Of a stretch of DNA of 64,000 nt, positions 1 through 13,422 are shown piece after piece. The stretch comes from Progne subis subis. Its lineage: Eukaryota; Chordata; Aves; Passeriformes; Hirundinidae. The stretch covers positions 594,138 to 658,137 of the forward strand of contig JAKJHU010000184.1 of the NCBI GenBank assembly GCA_022316685.1. Reading direction: 5' to 3'. The notes below the pieces were generated by a model. It saw nothing but the letters and a program-made list of their open reading frames with translations, had not been told where the DNA came from and ran no database searches. The first letter of the stretch is position 1. Every line of letters starts with the position of its first letter. A program made the translations under genes and the position numbers.

Positions 1-1777
1 CATAGAGGATCGGACTGTGCTAAGAACTTAAATTCTTGCTTTATTTTTGATACACATGGGAAGTATATGAGTGTATTACTATTTATGTTGTAAATATTCT
101 CAGAATAAAGATTGAATTTCTTAAGTTCGTTGTTACATGTTTTATATACCAAGCCCTTGACCCTTGTTTAACCTCCCACAGTCCCAACATTTATTTAAAG
201 TTGGTGTTTTAGATTTTCTTTCTTTCTGTGTGATTGCTTTCCAGTGAAACACTGGGGAGAAAAATGTGGTACAAAAAAAAACTTAACAATTGAGCACTGC
301 TTTTCTGGCAATTAGTTGCTACATTAACATTTTCCCTGCTGACTTCAAGACAAAGTTGTGACTCTTGAAATCCTAAAAAAAAACAAAACAAAAACAAAAA
401 CCTACCCAAACCAGTTTCCTTGGGTAAGAATGGATGTTAGTGGTTCTTTATTCCTTTTGTTCCCGGTCCTCCCAGGGTGAGGCTGGTGCCGGGGAGCAGC
501 GAGCCATGAAATACCTGCAGTGTCTAGGGATCCAGGGTGGGGGAGAGGGGAGGCAGCTCTGGGCCAGCAAACCAGGTGTCTGGGCCTGTTTGAAAATGGA
601 AAATAAGAAGAGCGAGATTCTGGGTTTATGTGCAAGACAGCGAAGGGCTGAGCCAGCCACCACCGTGGCTCTTGGATGTGAAACTCGTCAGACAGGGATT
701 TGGGATTGGCTGTGGCACACTGCAGAGCAAAACTCAAAGCTGAGTTTTAACCCCAAAGTACACATTCAGGCTCAGCAATGATCCACTTCTCCCGGGGGTT
801 TATGTGTTCCTGTTCCTACTGGGAAGTAGGAGCTTCTCCAAGCTGGGCATAATTGTGCACTTATAATTTATTTTCTGTAATAATTAAATATAATTCTGGA
901 CTTTGCACTTCTGTTCTGGAGATGAGTCACAGGAGGATTTATCACAAAAATTCACTGTAAAGCTGAGAGAAAACTCAGGAAGCCACATGCTACATTTCTA
1001 GCAAGCAGAGATGAGGTGTGGGCGAGTGTGAATCAAGTGTGTTGTTCCCTCACATGGATTTGGGCTTGCAGTGACAAATGATTTCTTGAGGGTCAGGTCC
1101 TGTAATTGTTTGTTAATGCTGTTTTCCTTATCACGCAGGGCTTATCTTAAAAAAACCCAGCCCACCAGCACACCCTCCCCCTGCAGAAAGTGCCCAATTC
1201 AGTTCAAAGCTGTGCTTTCCATCTGTGCAGGGCTTGAGAGGTTGCAGATCCCGTCTCTGTGGGAGGCCCGGCTATTGGAAAAGCAGTAATAGGAGCAGAG
1301 ACAAATATCTCCGCAGCACCCGGCTGAGCTGGCTGGGGGAGAAGCAGCATTTTCTCCATTGCATAAAACTCCACGGCCGCCCCTCAGGAGCTCCATCCCT
1401 CCCTTCACCCGCAGCAGCGCCCAGCAGAGGATTCCCAACAGAGGAGGCGGTTCTGTGACTGGGAATAAGGACAAGAATTAAACTGTTCAGCACTTGTGCC
1501 TTTGCCCCTGCAACTCTGATTGTGCCGCGAGCGATGCAACATCTTCAAAAGGCCACAGGGAGTGAAAGGAGAGACCTGGCCTCCAAATGGCCCAAGAAAA
1601 ATACCTCCGACACTGCACAGACTTTTTATTGCTGGTGTGGCATGTCAGACAAATGGCAATAAACATCCCCGGCCCCTCGGAGCCCACCGACTGCGTGGGG
1701 CTGCTGTTTGCGTCCTTTGGGAACAAACTTTTGAGCAGGGCTACTGAGACAGGAGAACGGAGAATGCCTTTAACTGA
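1..1777. other. Upstream intergenic sequence
   Basis: No exon with both splice sites and a recognisable protein was found. The sequence is AT-rich with short A runs; a GC-richer stretch at 1360-1450 shows nothing recognisable. Confidence 0.5.
104..109 (+). terminator. Possible polyadenylation signal of an upstream gene
   Basis: AATAAA in AT-rich sequence near the left edge. In mammals C3orf33 lies just upstream of PLCH1 on the same strand, so a 3' end here would fit. No coding sequence of that gene is in the window. Weak evidence. Confidence 0.25.
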
Positions 1778-1965
1778 AGGGAGATGGGTTTAGATCGGAT
1801 TTAAGGAAGAATTGTTTTACTCAGAGCGTGGTGAAGCCCTGGCGCAGGGCGCCCAGAGAAGCTGCGGCTGCTCCGTCCCTGGGATTGTCCGAAGCCAGGT
1901 TGGGCACTGGGGCTTGGAGCAGCCTGGGGCAGGGGAAGGTGTCCGTGCCCTGGCAGGGTGGGATG
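1778..1965 (+). mobile_element. CR1 LINE fragment (3' region)
   Basis: Contains the CR1 3' untranslated signature in order: GGGTTTAGATCGGATTTAAG, a TTTACTCAGAGCGTGGTGA-like block, GCCCAGAGAAGCTG, and AGCAGCCTGGGGCAGGGGAA followed by GTGTCCGTGCCCTGGCAG. The terminal part is missing. It lies against the left edge of the CpG island. Confidence 0.8.
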
Positions 1966-2114
1966 GGAGGGCCGGGGTCTCCATGGCACCCGCCGGGCGA
2001 GGGGCCGCGCCGAGGGGCCGCTTCTCGCTCTGCTCCCATCGCGTCCCACCGGCACCGCTCCGCACGGCTCGGTGAGTCCCGCCGGGAGGAGACTGCCGGG
2101 CCGGGCGGGGGTCG

Positions 2115-2515
2115 GGCTGGGCGGTGCTGAGGGGAGCGGGGCTCAGCCCCGGGCGATGCTGAGGGGAGCGGGGCTCAGCCCCGGGCGGTGCTGAGGGGAG
2201 CGGGGGTCGGTCCCGGAAGATGATGAGGGAAGCTGGCTGTGGGCTCGGTCCCGGGCAGTGCTGAGGGAAGCTGGCTGTGAGCTCGGTCCCGGGCAGTGCT
2301 GAGGGGAGCTGGCTGTGGGCTCGGTCCCGGGCGGTGCTGAGGGGAGCGGGGCTGCGGGGCTCGGTCCCGGGCGGTGCTGAGGGGAGCGGGGCTGCGGGCT
2401 CGGTCCCGGGCGATGCTGAGGGAAGCGGGGCTGCGGGCTCGGTCCCGGGCGATGCTGAGGGAAGCTGGCTGTGGGCTCGGTTCCGGGCGATGCTGAGGGG
2501 AGCGGGCGGCGCTGC
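2115..2515 (+). repeat. GC-rich minisatellite, 32-41 bp unit
   Basis: About ten units built on GGGCGGTGCTGAGGGGAGC with variable CTCAGCCCC or CTGTGGGCTCGGTCCC spacers. It creates long spurious ORFs on both strands. Confidence 0.9.
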
Positions 2516-2759
2516 CCCGCCGCTCGCAGCGCGCACACAATGGAGCGATGGAGCAGGTTGAACGGGCGCGGGGCCGTGGCAACACCGGGGCTGGATCTCG
2601 TCTCGGGCCGCCGCAGCCGCTGCCGGGCGGACGGGACGCTCCGCTCCGCGGTGGCCGCTCCGGGTTTCGGCAGGGCCCGCGGCGGGGGCGGGCCGCGCCG
2701 GGCCGGGCCGGGCGGGGCGGGCGGCAGCGCTGGGGTTTGAACGCGAGCAGGTTGTGCGG

Positions 2760-2827
2760 CCGTGGCGGCGAGGGACAGCACCGCACCGCACCGGATCCAG
2801 CACAGCCCAGCCCAGCCGGCGGCCGCG
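2760..2827 (+). other. PLCH1: Candidate non-coding first exon 3' end (5' UTR)
   Basis: Sequence up to GGCGGCCGCG is followed by a consensus donor gtgagt at 2828, inside the CpG island. It would splice to the acceptor at 13422. The transcription start is not identifiable, so the left border is arbitrary. RNA data would decide. Confidence 0.4.
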
Positions 2828-3260
2828 GTGAGTGAGGGCGGACGGGACCCCCGAGGCCCGTCCCTGTGAGCGGCCCCGCGGGCGCTCCTGCGGCGGGACG
2901 GGACTGTGTCCCTGCGAGCCTCCGCTGGGCTTTCCCATGCGGTTGATGCTGTTTTCTCCCGGTGTTCGCGGCCCGAAGTTGAGGTGGGAGGTTGCGAGCT
3001 GTAAGTTCTTTTCAGCCTGTTCCACAAACGGCTCCGCGTGCCCGAGCGCTCCGGGGCTCTGCCGGCTGCTCCTCGGCCGTGTTTGTGCTGCTGGACACAG
3101 CGGATGGCCGGGGTGAACTGCAGCCGCTCTGCCCGTTCGCCATGTGCCGGGGCCGCTGTGCCCCGCGGCGGTGCCAGGGCAGCGCCCGGGCCGCGGGCAG
3201 TGAAAGCGGAGCGAGCCGCAGCCGCCGGGCTCGGCCCAGCCCGTGTTCGGTCAGGCTTAC

Positions 3261-6200
3261 TGGGAAATCCCCATACCCGCGATGGGGAGCGCAGCACAGC
3301 AGCCAGCAGTGCCACAGGGTCCGAGCGCTCCTGTCCCCACCTGGAGGGTGCTGAGAAGAGTCGAACCTCTTGCTGGATTGAGTCCTCCCTAAAAATACCT
3401 TATTTCTAATTTTCTACTCCATAACCCCTTTTTTTTTAAGAAGTACAATGGAGTGGGAATTAAACTCCATGCACATTTAGATGTAATTAAGCTACTCTGT
3501 GCAATTCTGGGAACTTCAACTCCAGCTGGCCGGAAAGTGTTTTAGAAGAAGTGTTATTAAATTCCAGGGAGAAAGATATAAGCCTTATCTGATGGACCAG
3601 TCATAGGCCCTTTGTTTAAAGTGTGCTTTAACTCCTGAGTTATAAAACACAATGTTTGCCTGTTTTCAGGGGGCCCTCCTGATTTACTTGTCCTTGGGAC
3701 TTCTGGCCCACATGTTGCAAAACTTAGGAAATGAAAGAAAAGTTAAGGTGTTTGTTGTGAGATGTGAAAGAATGTGACAGCACTAAAATGAGAGGCAGGG
3801 TTCAGCCTTGCAGTGAGGTACCCGAGTTACAGATAATGTGGGATATGGAAAGAAAATCCAGGGGTTTTGGGAGGTAAGAGGCAGCAGAGTGCATGCACGC
3901 TGTTAAAAAGTCTTCCTGGTTCTTTAAGCATCAGCTCCCTGGAATAAGTGTGAGAGTGCTACTTTTGTAAAATCTGTTTCTAACTCTTAAGGATGCTCTT
4001 TTTCCCCATTTAAAAATGCCCGAAGGCTGTTCCAGAAAGAAGTGTTAAGTTTTATCAACTGAAGATGCACGATTTGTGAGAAATGATCCATTCGCGGGTG
4101 CTTTCTGGTTCTGTGCTACCTATTGTCTGTAAAAACGGGGGATCAGCTGGTGGGTTGGGATCAAGTGGTGCACAACTCATTATTTTAACAATAGGGCCCC
4201 GGCTTGGGAGGTTGCCTAGGGAATTGATTTAATGCTGCTGTCCTTTCAGCCGTTGAGGCGGGTGTCCCGCCATGACTTTGATCAAAAACACCGGTATTTG
4301 AGAAGGGGAATAAAATTTTCACTCCATAAAAGCAAAGGAGAGGCCACCCGCTATTAGCAGCTCCCAGTTTTGCACGAGCTGATCTGTAATTTAAAACACT
4401 GTCAAGAAATACCCGTGGCAGTAAAACAGTTTCATGAGCATCAAAATACAGAATGAAAATTAGTCCTGTGTTTAAGATTTGGCTCCCCCTTATTTCTGGG
4501 AAAGGCTTTAAGATGTGTGTTTCTGTTGGCTCTACAAAGTAATCTTTCTATAAATGGAACAGTTTTCCTTTAATGAAATCTGAATACGCTGGGTTTTTTC
4601 TAAGGTGTCACCCAAGATCCAATTCAATTTAAATTGATAACGCTGAGGGCACAGCCAGGGCACAGCCACGTGGGGTAGTGTGGTGCTGTGGAGATTTGTT
4701 TTGTTTGTTTGCTCTGGGCTTTTTAATAACTTTAAACAAGCCTGAATGTTAAAAAAAAAAACCAAAACAAACAAAAGTAAACTCTCCAAATTAGGAAAGC
4801 AAATGTGTTTCCAGGTTTGCTGGATACCTGCTGTACTGTCTGCAGTAGGACAGCATTTTCTACCTTCAGAGGAGGTGAGACTGTCATGCCTAATTGCCTT
4901 GGAGGCTCTTACAGAGACTCTGGTGAGGGTGCTGTACAGGCAGTTTTGTGGCACGGCGGGACGCACAGCACGCCCTGAGCAGTGGTGGTGCTGCACTGGG
5001 TTAGAGGCACAAGGTGTGTTCGTGGCCAGTGCATTCATTCACTGGTTTGACCCTGTGTGTCTGGGCCGTGCCAGGGACAGATCTGGCTTTGCTTCCCTGC
5101 TCACAAGCAGAAGGAGCAGAAGGTGCTTCTGGTGGGGCTCAGCTGCTGCCAGACTGATCGAACGGCCAGGGGGGAGCTGTGTGCTCTGGTGTGCTCCTTT
5201 GGGTTTGTTTTCCTCCGTTCTTGTTTATTTTAGGAAACTGGAACTGTTTTCTGTGACGAAGGTGGCTTTCTTGTTCCAGTCTCCATAGTCACAGAGGGTA
5301 CTGTTACTCCAGAGGTCTGAGCTTGCCCTCTGCTCTCCTGACTTGGGAGCCTTTTGCCGCTCATCTGACACTACAGAGGCACTGTCTTGGTGTGCCTCTG
5401 TGGCTGAGAGCGATGTGGAGCACAGATCTGAGGGACGGGAAGGCAGCTTGGGGGATCCACAATGTGAGGAAGTGTCTGACACTGAAGATGGGTGCCCACA
5501 AAGGCTCCCCCAGGGACAGAGGAGGGGCAGGGAGAGGTGGGCAGAGTTTGCAGCAGATGCCTGTTGCAGGGCTAGAAGAAGCTGGGCACAGCTCTGGTGG
5601 AGGCTCAGTCAACCACTGAAGGATGTAAAACCACTCCAAAGGTGTTTGGCCGTGTGTGTTACAGGCCTTGGCATGAGGTGCCCATGTGAGTCTCTCCAGG
5701 CTGAAGTAACTCAAGGTTTCTTGCAAGAAACTTCAGGTGGAGACAAGCTGTGGTGCAGGGTGGTGTGTGCTCTGTTACAGACGTGACTGATTGGAACTGA
5801 CACGGAGTTCCTGCCCCTTTGCACACTGAGCGTGACCCAGCGTGTGGCTGGTCACACCAGGCACTGCTGAGCCTCAAACAGCTTCTCCTCCTTTGCTTGG
5901 TTGTTGTTCCGCCCACAGGTGAAGGAAAAAGGAAAAATGTTAGCAGTTACTGACTGTGTTAATTGCTGATCAGCACAGAGGCTCTCGTGGTGTGAAATGC
6001 CCACTCCTTGGGGGAGCCACACACACATTGGTACTGGCCAAGTACACAAGGTGCAGGCCATGCGTGTCCATGCCTTGGACATGGCTGCACTGGCACAAGT
6101 CCTTTCCAGGTGTCCTATTTTTATCTCCACAGTTTATCACGTTGTGAGTTCCCTGTACATTTTAGATTTTCATTTACAGAAAGACTCCTGCATTCATTTG

Positions 6201-7887
6201 CAGTTTGAAACCCTCTGTGCAGCACACCCAAACATTGGTGAATGGGTGTACAGAGAGCTGGCAGAAGCAGCAGAAAGGTGTGCAGAACACCGGAGGTCTG
6301 TGTAAGGAAAACACGGATGGACTCACTCACATTTCCCCATCCCATGTCTGGTGGGATGGGTGCTACCCTGAACAGGCTGTGCAAGGCAAGTGCCAGCTAA
6401 AGCTGTGCCTGCTGAACCTCAGAGCCAGCAGCACGCTGCCCTCCTGCAAATAATTCCTTAAGGAGGGGGAAAACAAATTCCATTTAGGCTTCTCGAGGAA
6501 TGGGGAGCAAATGCTAATTCCCTTTCAGGGTCCGTTGCCATGGGGAGTCAGTTCAAATCCTTTCTAATGCCTTCCTCAACAGCAAGTTGTGCTGACACAC
6601 GCTTTTCATGGCTTCCAGAAGGAGTGGAGAAATGACTGGGAACAAAAAGCTGCATGGGAATGAACAGCCCCGGGAGGAACAGGGGTTGCTGTGGGCTGGC
6701 TGGGCTGGCACAGGTAGAGCTGTCCTTTGCACAGGGAGCTCAGCCCCGTGTCCTGCCTGCCTGGGAGGGGTGGGTGCCGGGGAACCTGTGTGCCAGACCC
6801 TGGTGTGGTGCTGTGCAGGGAGCCCAGCCTGTTCCTCTTGCCCCTGAAGAGCAAATCCTGGGGATTTGTCCCTAGCAGGACTCAAACTGGATGCAGTCAG
6901 GGTTGGGCTGAGCCTCTGTCTTCATCTGGTGAGTGATGCAAGATGTGTTTAGTGCTCTACTAGGGGAATAGCCAAAATGCCAGATAAAAATATTTTAAAG
7001 TCTGCATTTTCAGTAAATCTCATCTATCTAAGAGCATGCAAGTGCAGTATCTGCATCCCGAAGTCTGTTGTGACCTTTCCCCTTTGATTAGACTTCTCTG
7101 AATTGTGAGTTTGCAGTAGCTCCCAGGGAAATCCACAGGATGTGTTTCTTTGCTCCCGTTCTGGCTTGCCCCTTCTGACACCTTTGCTGCCAGCGTGGTG
7201 CCAGCACAGCTGTTCTGGCCTCATGGCACGTTTGATTGGGGAACTCATCTGTCAGAAAAATAAATCAGGCAAAAATCTCTGCTGCTATTCCTCCAGACCA
7301 GTTTCTAGAGAAATAACAAAAGGATCCCATACTGGATGGTTTTGTTTTCTATTGCTTAGCATTGTTGTTGTTTTTTCCATGTGGCTAATATTTTATTAAA
7401 TATTTGCTATTCAAAAGGGAGTGTAACTTTGAGGGTATTTTTTAAGCTTTTTGTTTTACACAAGATGCTTTAACTCTAGAAAGCAAACACCATAGGTAGG
7501 TGAAACTTTGTTTTGTAAGTGTGAAAATGATATAAATTTGTTGGAAAAAATGTCTTTTTGTATCAGCAGTATGGAACTTTCATCTTGGGTGCCTTGCCTA
7601 TTCTGCCTGGCTCCCATATGTGTAACTTTAGCAATGTTTATGCAAGTTATTTTGAGTGAATGTTGATATTTGATGCTGATTAAAGTGGAGATTGCACAGA
7701 TGATGTGTGGAACCCTTAGAGCTTGGCTTGTGTGACAGTTAAATCTAAATCTGCATGAATTTGGACCAGCTTAAATGCTTAGCAGTATTTGGGTGACTGT
7801 TAGTGGCTTAGTTGAATAAGAAGCCCAAGACTGCAGATGGGTGAATGCCCCATGGAATATTGTCATATTAGGGTTTTATAATCTCTT

Positions 7888-7929
<42 letters not shown>

Positions 7930-9198
7930 GTTTAACTATGGCTAATCTTTTCATCCAAGAAGCCCTTTGGTTTGTGGATACTGTTAAAAAATCCAGCCCA
8001 TGTTGTGCAGAACTGGTCTCTGAATGCTTGAGGGTTGTTCCACCAGAGTTGTCACTTTGGTTAGAAAGTAAAAACATGGACTGGGAAGTTCCTGTTGATA
8101 GCTACTGATTAACTAGGAGAGAACCTGCAGCGTATTTTAATATGGTCCAGGGAAAAGAAGTTGGTGAGGACATAAAGTTTCCTGGCTGCATGTTGTGGTG
8201 TGAACAGAAACACAAATGACTTCTCTCGCTCTGGTCAGTACCTGTTATTTCTAATTTCAGTGTGACAAAGGGCTGAGCCCTGGGCTCTGGGCAGCATGTC
8301 CTGGAGAGGTGTCTGTGTGCTCTGCAGTGTTTGCCAAGCTGCTGAGTGCTGATGGCACCCTGGGAAATGATGTAGAGCTTGATGTGGAACAGTTCTTTAT
8401 TGAGCTAAGAAGCTGTAGAGAAAACCCAGAGATCCCCTCTGGGCAGCCCTTGCTCTGTTCCTGACGAGAGCAAGTGAATCTCTTGCTTATTCTCAAACTG
8501 AAGATAAAGCACTTCACTTCCTCCTTTCTAATAACACTGAAGGCTTGTTGTGAAGCTGAATTGCTTAGGTTTTCAATACCACTTCAGGATTCTCCGGGGC
8601 AAGTTCAAAGAAGCATTTGTTCTTTGGTGTTTATTTTCTGTTTGCAGTGACTGGGAGGTAGCTGCCCACACAAGATGGTGTCATCGAGATGCTGCTTGCC
8701 CCCACCACAATCCCAGCTGCCACACTAAAGCCCAGCCTTTCTGTCTGGACTCTATTCCTGCTGCTTAGTGCCAGCCAGATGGTCTGTCCTGCCTCCCATC
8801 CTGAGATCTCTAAAGCTCATCAGAGTGCTCTGGCCATAGCATCATTTCCATCACAGCATTATTTCCACCACACACTTGGGATGGCCTTTGTGTGACTCTG
8901 GATTCCTCTTCTCATTTCCTACCTTTTTAAAATTAATATTATTATTTTGCTGTACTTTTCCTTTATGTCAATTGTAGAGCCCTGTATCTCTGCACTATCT
9001 TTCATGCTAAAATTTGTCTTTAACTAGCACAGACTTCCAAAATCAGTAGCCCAATCAATATTCAGTGTTTTCTGGACTTTCCTTTCATTACCAGGAACGT
9101 GAACTTTATACACCATTTGGGGCTAAGGAAAGGAATCAATTTTTTATAAGTCGTACTTCTCATGTGTGTTCTGGTTAGATATGAGCTCTGAAACTGCT
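3261..9198 (+). other. Putative intron or intergenic sequence
   Basis: Mostly unique AT-rich DNA. I see no supported exon. It contains a 36-T run at 7892-7927. Confidence 0.4.
7892..7927. repeat. Poly-T tract (36 T)
   Basis: An uninterrupted run of 36 T. It could be the poly-A tail of a minus-strand retrocopy; I do not recognise the sequence beside it. Confidence 0.9.
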
Positions 9199-9202
9199 GA
9201 AA

Positions 9203-9668
9203 GTGGAGCTGTGGTTTTGTCTGAGAGAAGAGCCAGTGTCCTGCAGGACCTGCCCTGCCATCAGGGATGATCCCTGGTCCTGGAGCTGTGGTTTTGTCTG
9301 AGGGAAGTGCCGGTGTCCTGCAGGACCTGCCCTGCCATCAGGGATGATCCCTGGTCCTGGAGCTGTGGTTTTGTCTGAGGGAAGTGCCGGTGTCCTGCAG
9401 GACCTGCCCTGCCATCAGGGATGATCCCTGGTCCTGGAGCTGTGGTTTTGTCTGAGGGAAGTGCCGGTGTCCTGCAGATCTGCCCTGCCATCAGGGATGA
9501 TCCCTGGTCCTGGAGCTGTGGTTTTGTCTGAGGGAAGTGCAGGTGTCCTGCAGATCTGCCCTGCCATCAGGGATGATCCCTGGTCCTGGAGCTGTGGTTT
9601 TGTCTGAGGGAAGTGCAGGTGTCCTGCAGATCTGCCCTGCCTTTAGGAATGATCCCTGGTGTCTGATG
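9203..9668 (+). repeat. 77-bp minisatellite, about 6 copies
   Basis: The unit begins CTGGAGCTGTGGTTTTGTCT and includes CATCAGGGATGATCCCTGGT. Copies are spaced 77 bp, or 76 bp in the last ones, where GCAGGACCTG becomes GCAGATCTG. The first and last copies are diverged. Confidence 0.93.
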
Positions 9669-12600
9669 GGGTCACTGCTGTTACGTGTGGAAGTGCTCTG
9701 GGCACCAGCAGGGGACAGGGCAGGTGAGGAGGGGCACGAACAGCAGTGGCAGCCCCTGAACTCAGTGTGCTGCTCTGAGAGCTGTCACCTGGCTCAAACC
9801 CCTTTCTGGCCGTGTGCTTATCCTCTCTTCACACTGGGGACCTGCTCAGTGTCCAGGTTAAACACTGCAGATAAATATTTGGGTTGTGCTGCTGCTTTCC
9901 AGAACAGTTCCGTGCTGAGCCTTTCCAGCAGCCTGAGCTGGAAATGTCTCCCTGAGCATGGCTCAGCCTGCAGCTGCTGGTAACAGCGCTGTGATTCCCT
10001 GGAATGAGGGAATTCCCTGCTTCCCTGCACAGCACATGAGGTTTCTCTGTGTCAGAGGGGAAACTGCAGAATACGGTGAGACAGGGGGGTCAGATGTTGT
10101 TCTTGGTGCTGAGCCTCTGGCCAGGAGAAGCTTCTCTCCCAGCCTGGGCAGGGTATGTGCATCCTCTGCTGCATTCAGAATACCTTCCACATTCATTTCC
10201 ACATCTTTTAAAATCAAACAACTTCATAAAGCACATATAGAATGAAACTTTCCTTGTGAGGAGTTTACCCACTTTCTGATAACAGAGAATCATATTTGTT
10301 CATCCCATCTGTCTGTATCTGCACTGCATCTGTTTATTCATGCATGCACACATGGATATTAAGTTAACTTACTCCTCGCATCAAACTTTGAGCAATATCA
10401 CCTTACTTCTATTAATAACAAGCAATACCTGTTTACTTCCATTAATAACTTGAGCAGTATCAGTTTTCTTCCATTAATAACTCTTTTGTAAAGCACAGCT
10501 CTGTACAACTGACCAAAGCTCCTTGGAGAAGTGTCTCTCACGGAACACAGTGCTCCGAGCACTAAAATTCGGCAGCTGACAGGTTTAATGGAAATTACTC
10601 AGCTAAAATAGTAGATACAGTTCTCTCAAAGTGCTGTGTTTCTGCACGGCACATAATGGGCTCCTTGCTCAACTTCCAGGTTTTAATACACTTTATCCAG
10701 ATACAGAGTGGGTGGATTCCCAACACGCTGCAGTGGCATCTCTGCTCTCAGGTAGTGAAGCACAGATTGTTTTACCTTTTGGAACGCATGTGGAAGGCTC
10801 AGACCTGAACCTGCAGGAGTTTTGCTTATTGTGAAAATGATACCCCAAGCTGAGAAACCTGCGGAGTGGAAAAGTGAGGAGCGTTTTCAACTCTCTCTGA
10901 ATTGGCTGCTTTATCAAGCTGGTTTGGAACTCAGATTTATGTCTGGTCAGGATTTTGGTAATTTTTGCTAAAATAGTTTTGTTGTTACAGTTCTAGTTAA
11001 ACCTAATTATATGCTTATGGACACTTTTTGCTGTAATAGTTTATTCTGTGTGTATAAAGTAAGTGATACAGGTGCAGCCCACATTTTAGTTGGTGGCATA
11101 TACAGAATGTTCTTTTTCTCCTGTATTGAAATGATGCAAATTTGGGTACAGTTAAGTTCCTAAGGGCACATTCCTTTGAAACGATGGTATTTGGCCCAAG
11201 TGTGGGGTTGGTTGGGATTTTGTTTGCTTTTTTTTTTTTTTTTTTTTGTACTGTGGGGTAAGGCATGATCTTGGCTAGGCTCTCCTGGAACCCTGTAAAG
11301 CAAATAACTTTGGGGACTATCCAAAAAACTGGTGTTTCTTAGGAAGGTTTTCTTGGGGGATGTTTGTGTCAGCTGATGCAACCCCTTCGGGAGTCTGCCC
11401 TCATCCCTGATGTGCCCGGGAGAACCTTTGTTCCGAGGGGCCACCGTGGTGTGGGAGAACCCTTTGTGCCAGAACAAAGGAGGATTGTATCAACCGCGGC
11501 CGTGAGAGGGAGGGGAGGGGGCTCAGGGGCTCTTTCAGAGGCACTGCAGGGATGCATTGACAGCCACGTCTCCCTGTAAATCTCCCCTGTGATACCGGTT
11601 CTGTGTGGGAGCTGCACGGGAGATAAGATCTGCTTTTATTGTGTGCAAATTCTTAGTGGTGAATATTTGATATGGTTTCCTTAATTAAAATATGATGCCT
11701 CTCGTACTTCTGTAGCCTAAAGCAAAAAGCCTGGCAGTAGGCCAGACTGTGGTGTTATTCCTGTGCATTAAAGGTAACTAACAGCTTGAGTTTTACTAAT
11801 TAAAGCTGGGAGAGTGGCCTTAGTGCAGGCTATAAGGAGAGCTCGTGGCTGGCCAGAGCGAAAGTGCAGGAAATGTGGAAGATGAAGCCTGGCAGAGGCA
11901 GGGGTTATTGCTGCCTGGGTTCCAAAGTTTGGCAAAACATGCCTTTAGTGTAAACAATACACAGGCCATACCCAGAACACTCCCCGCAGAAGAGCCTGCG
12001 GATGTTTTAAGATGGAGCAAACCAGACAGGTCTTTTTGGCTCCCACCTGCAGCAGAGCATCCAGACCATCCCTGCTCCCCTCAGAGAGAGGCAAATCCCA
12101 CCTGTGCAGCCACATCGTCGGTGCAGGAACTGCACGGGTGTCACACAGGGACTGGCCTGTGGGTCTCTAACGCTTGCAAGTTAACATGCACGTTGACACT
12201 GAGGCGTGAGTTACTGTCTGCATGGGCAAAGGGGAAAAGTTCTGCAGGTTCTTCTGTTCCCTTGTCAGCTGAGTGTGGTGGCTGCACCCCAGGAAATGAT
12301 TGCGGCTAAATTGTTCATTAAGGATCAGAGGAGTCCCGTTGGCTGGGATTTCAGGTTATTTGTTGTCCTTTTTGTTTTGAATGAAATGGATCTGTGTCCC
12401 TCAGCAGAGCTGCAGGCCAAGCACTTCGTGTGCTGTGGTGCTTCATTTGTGGGTAGGTTTGTTACTAAGGCCCCCTGGCAGTACTTTTATGAGGAGATTT
12501 GGGTGGCAGTGTCCTTACATCCTGCTAGAATTGCTTGGATAAAGACAGTTGGAGTTGTTTGTGCCAAGTGTGGGTGAGCAAGCAGCTGGGTTGACCAGAG

Positions 12601-13422
12601 TGAAGGTGGGAGGGAGATAAAATGGGAGACCAAAGTGGGCTTGTAACAGGAAGGGGTTGCTGGATTGCTGAAACCAGAACCTGAACTTCATAAAATAGCA
12701 AAGGCAGAAGGAGGATCCAGTGAAAGGTTTTGGTGTCAGAGAGATTAAGAATTCCATGGCTTCAAAGAAGTATGAAATGCTGGTGTGTCTGCCTGTAACC
12801 GTCAGTGTTAATTGTGGGTGGCTGATGTAACTGCTCCTCCTCAGGCTCAAACTGCCTGTCCACGGGCGATTTCATTCCAAGTGCCACAGGGCAATGTCTG
12901 CCAAGGGCACAGGGGCCCTGAGTTCTCACATCTCTGCTCTGCTCTCGAAATCAGGGGGTGATTACCTTTGAGTCACCTTTTTAATTACCATAACCTTCAC
13001 TTGGGGGGGGATTTATAGTTCTGTGGTGTTGTCAGATGTGTCTGTAGCCTGTTAAATATGGGACAGCATCACTGAATGGATTAAATTGATCGTTTCTGCA
13101 GGGCCCACAGTGGCCTGCGGTGGCTGGGGGGGTGATGGTGACAGAGGTGCCCATTGCTCCCTGCAGCTCCCTGGGAGTTGCTGGCTGGTGGCACCAGTGC
13201 AGTGCAGCTCTGGCTCCGTCCAGGCAATGTGTCCGTGCCCTTTGCTTGGATGTCCGTGGAGATGGGCACGTTTGGAGAGCGAAGAACTACCTTTGTTGTC
13301 ATCTTTGTGTGAAGCCAATGGACGTTTGGCATAAAGGCCTCAAAGAACTCCAGTGCTTGCAGTAGTTGGGGGGCATTTTTTGTAAATTAAGTCCCAGTCA
13401 CCCATTCCCGTTTCCCTTGCAG
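9669..13422 (+). other. Putative intron upstream of exon 1a
   Basis: No coding exon supported. A T run is at 11228-11247. The segment ends in the pyrimidine-rich acceptor of exon 1a. Confidence 0.4.

Larger units (their letters stand above)
1966..3260 (+). promoter_or_regulatory. PLCH1: CpG island, probable distal PLCH1 promoter
   Basis: Very GC- and CpG-rich, with many GGCGGG/CCGCCC boxes (for example 2680-2725) and no TATA box. It contains a probable non-coding exon ending at the donor gtgagt at 2828. Because coding exon 1a starts with a splice acceptor, a promoter and non-coding exon upstream are required, and this is the nearest candidate. It could instead belong to an unrelated transcript. 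Confidence 0.6.

Noticed and set aside
1817..3315. Two long minus-strand ORFs (402 and 390 codons) in the distal CpG island
   Set aside because: They are Pro/Arg/Ala-rich low-complexity readings of the minisatellite and GC-rich DNA, with neither resembling a known protein.
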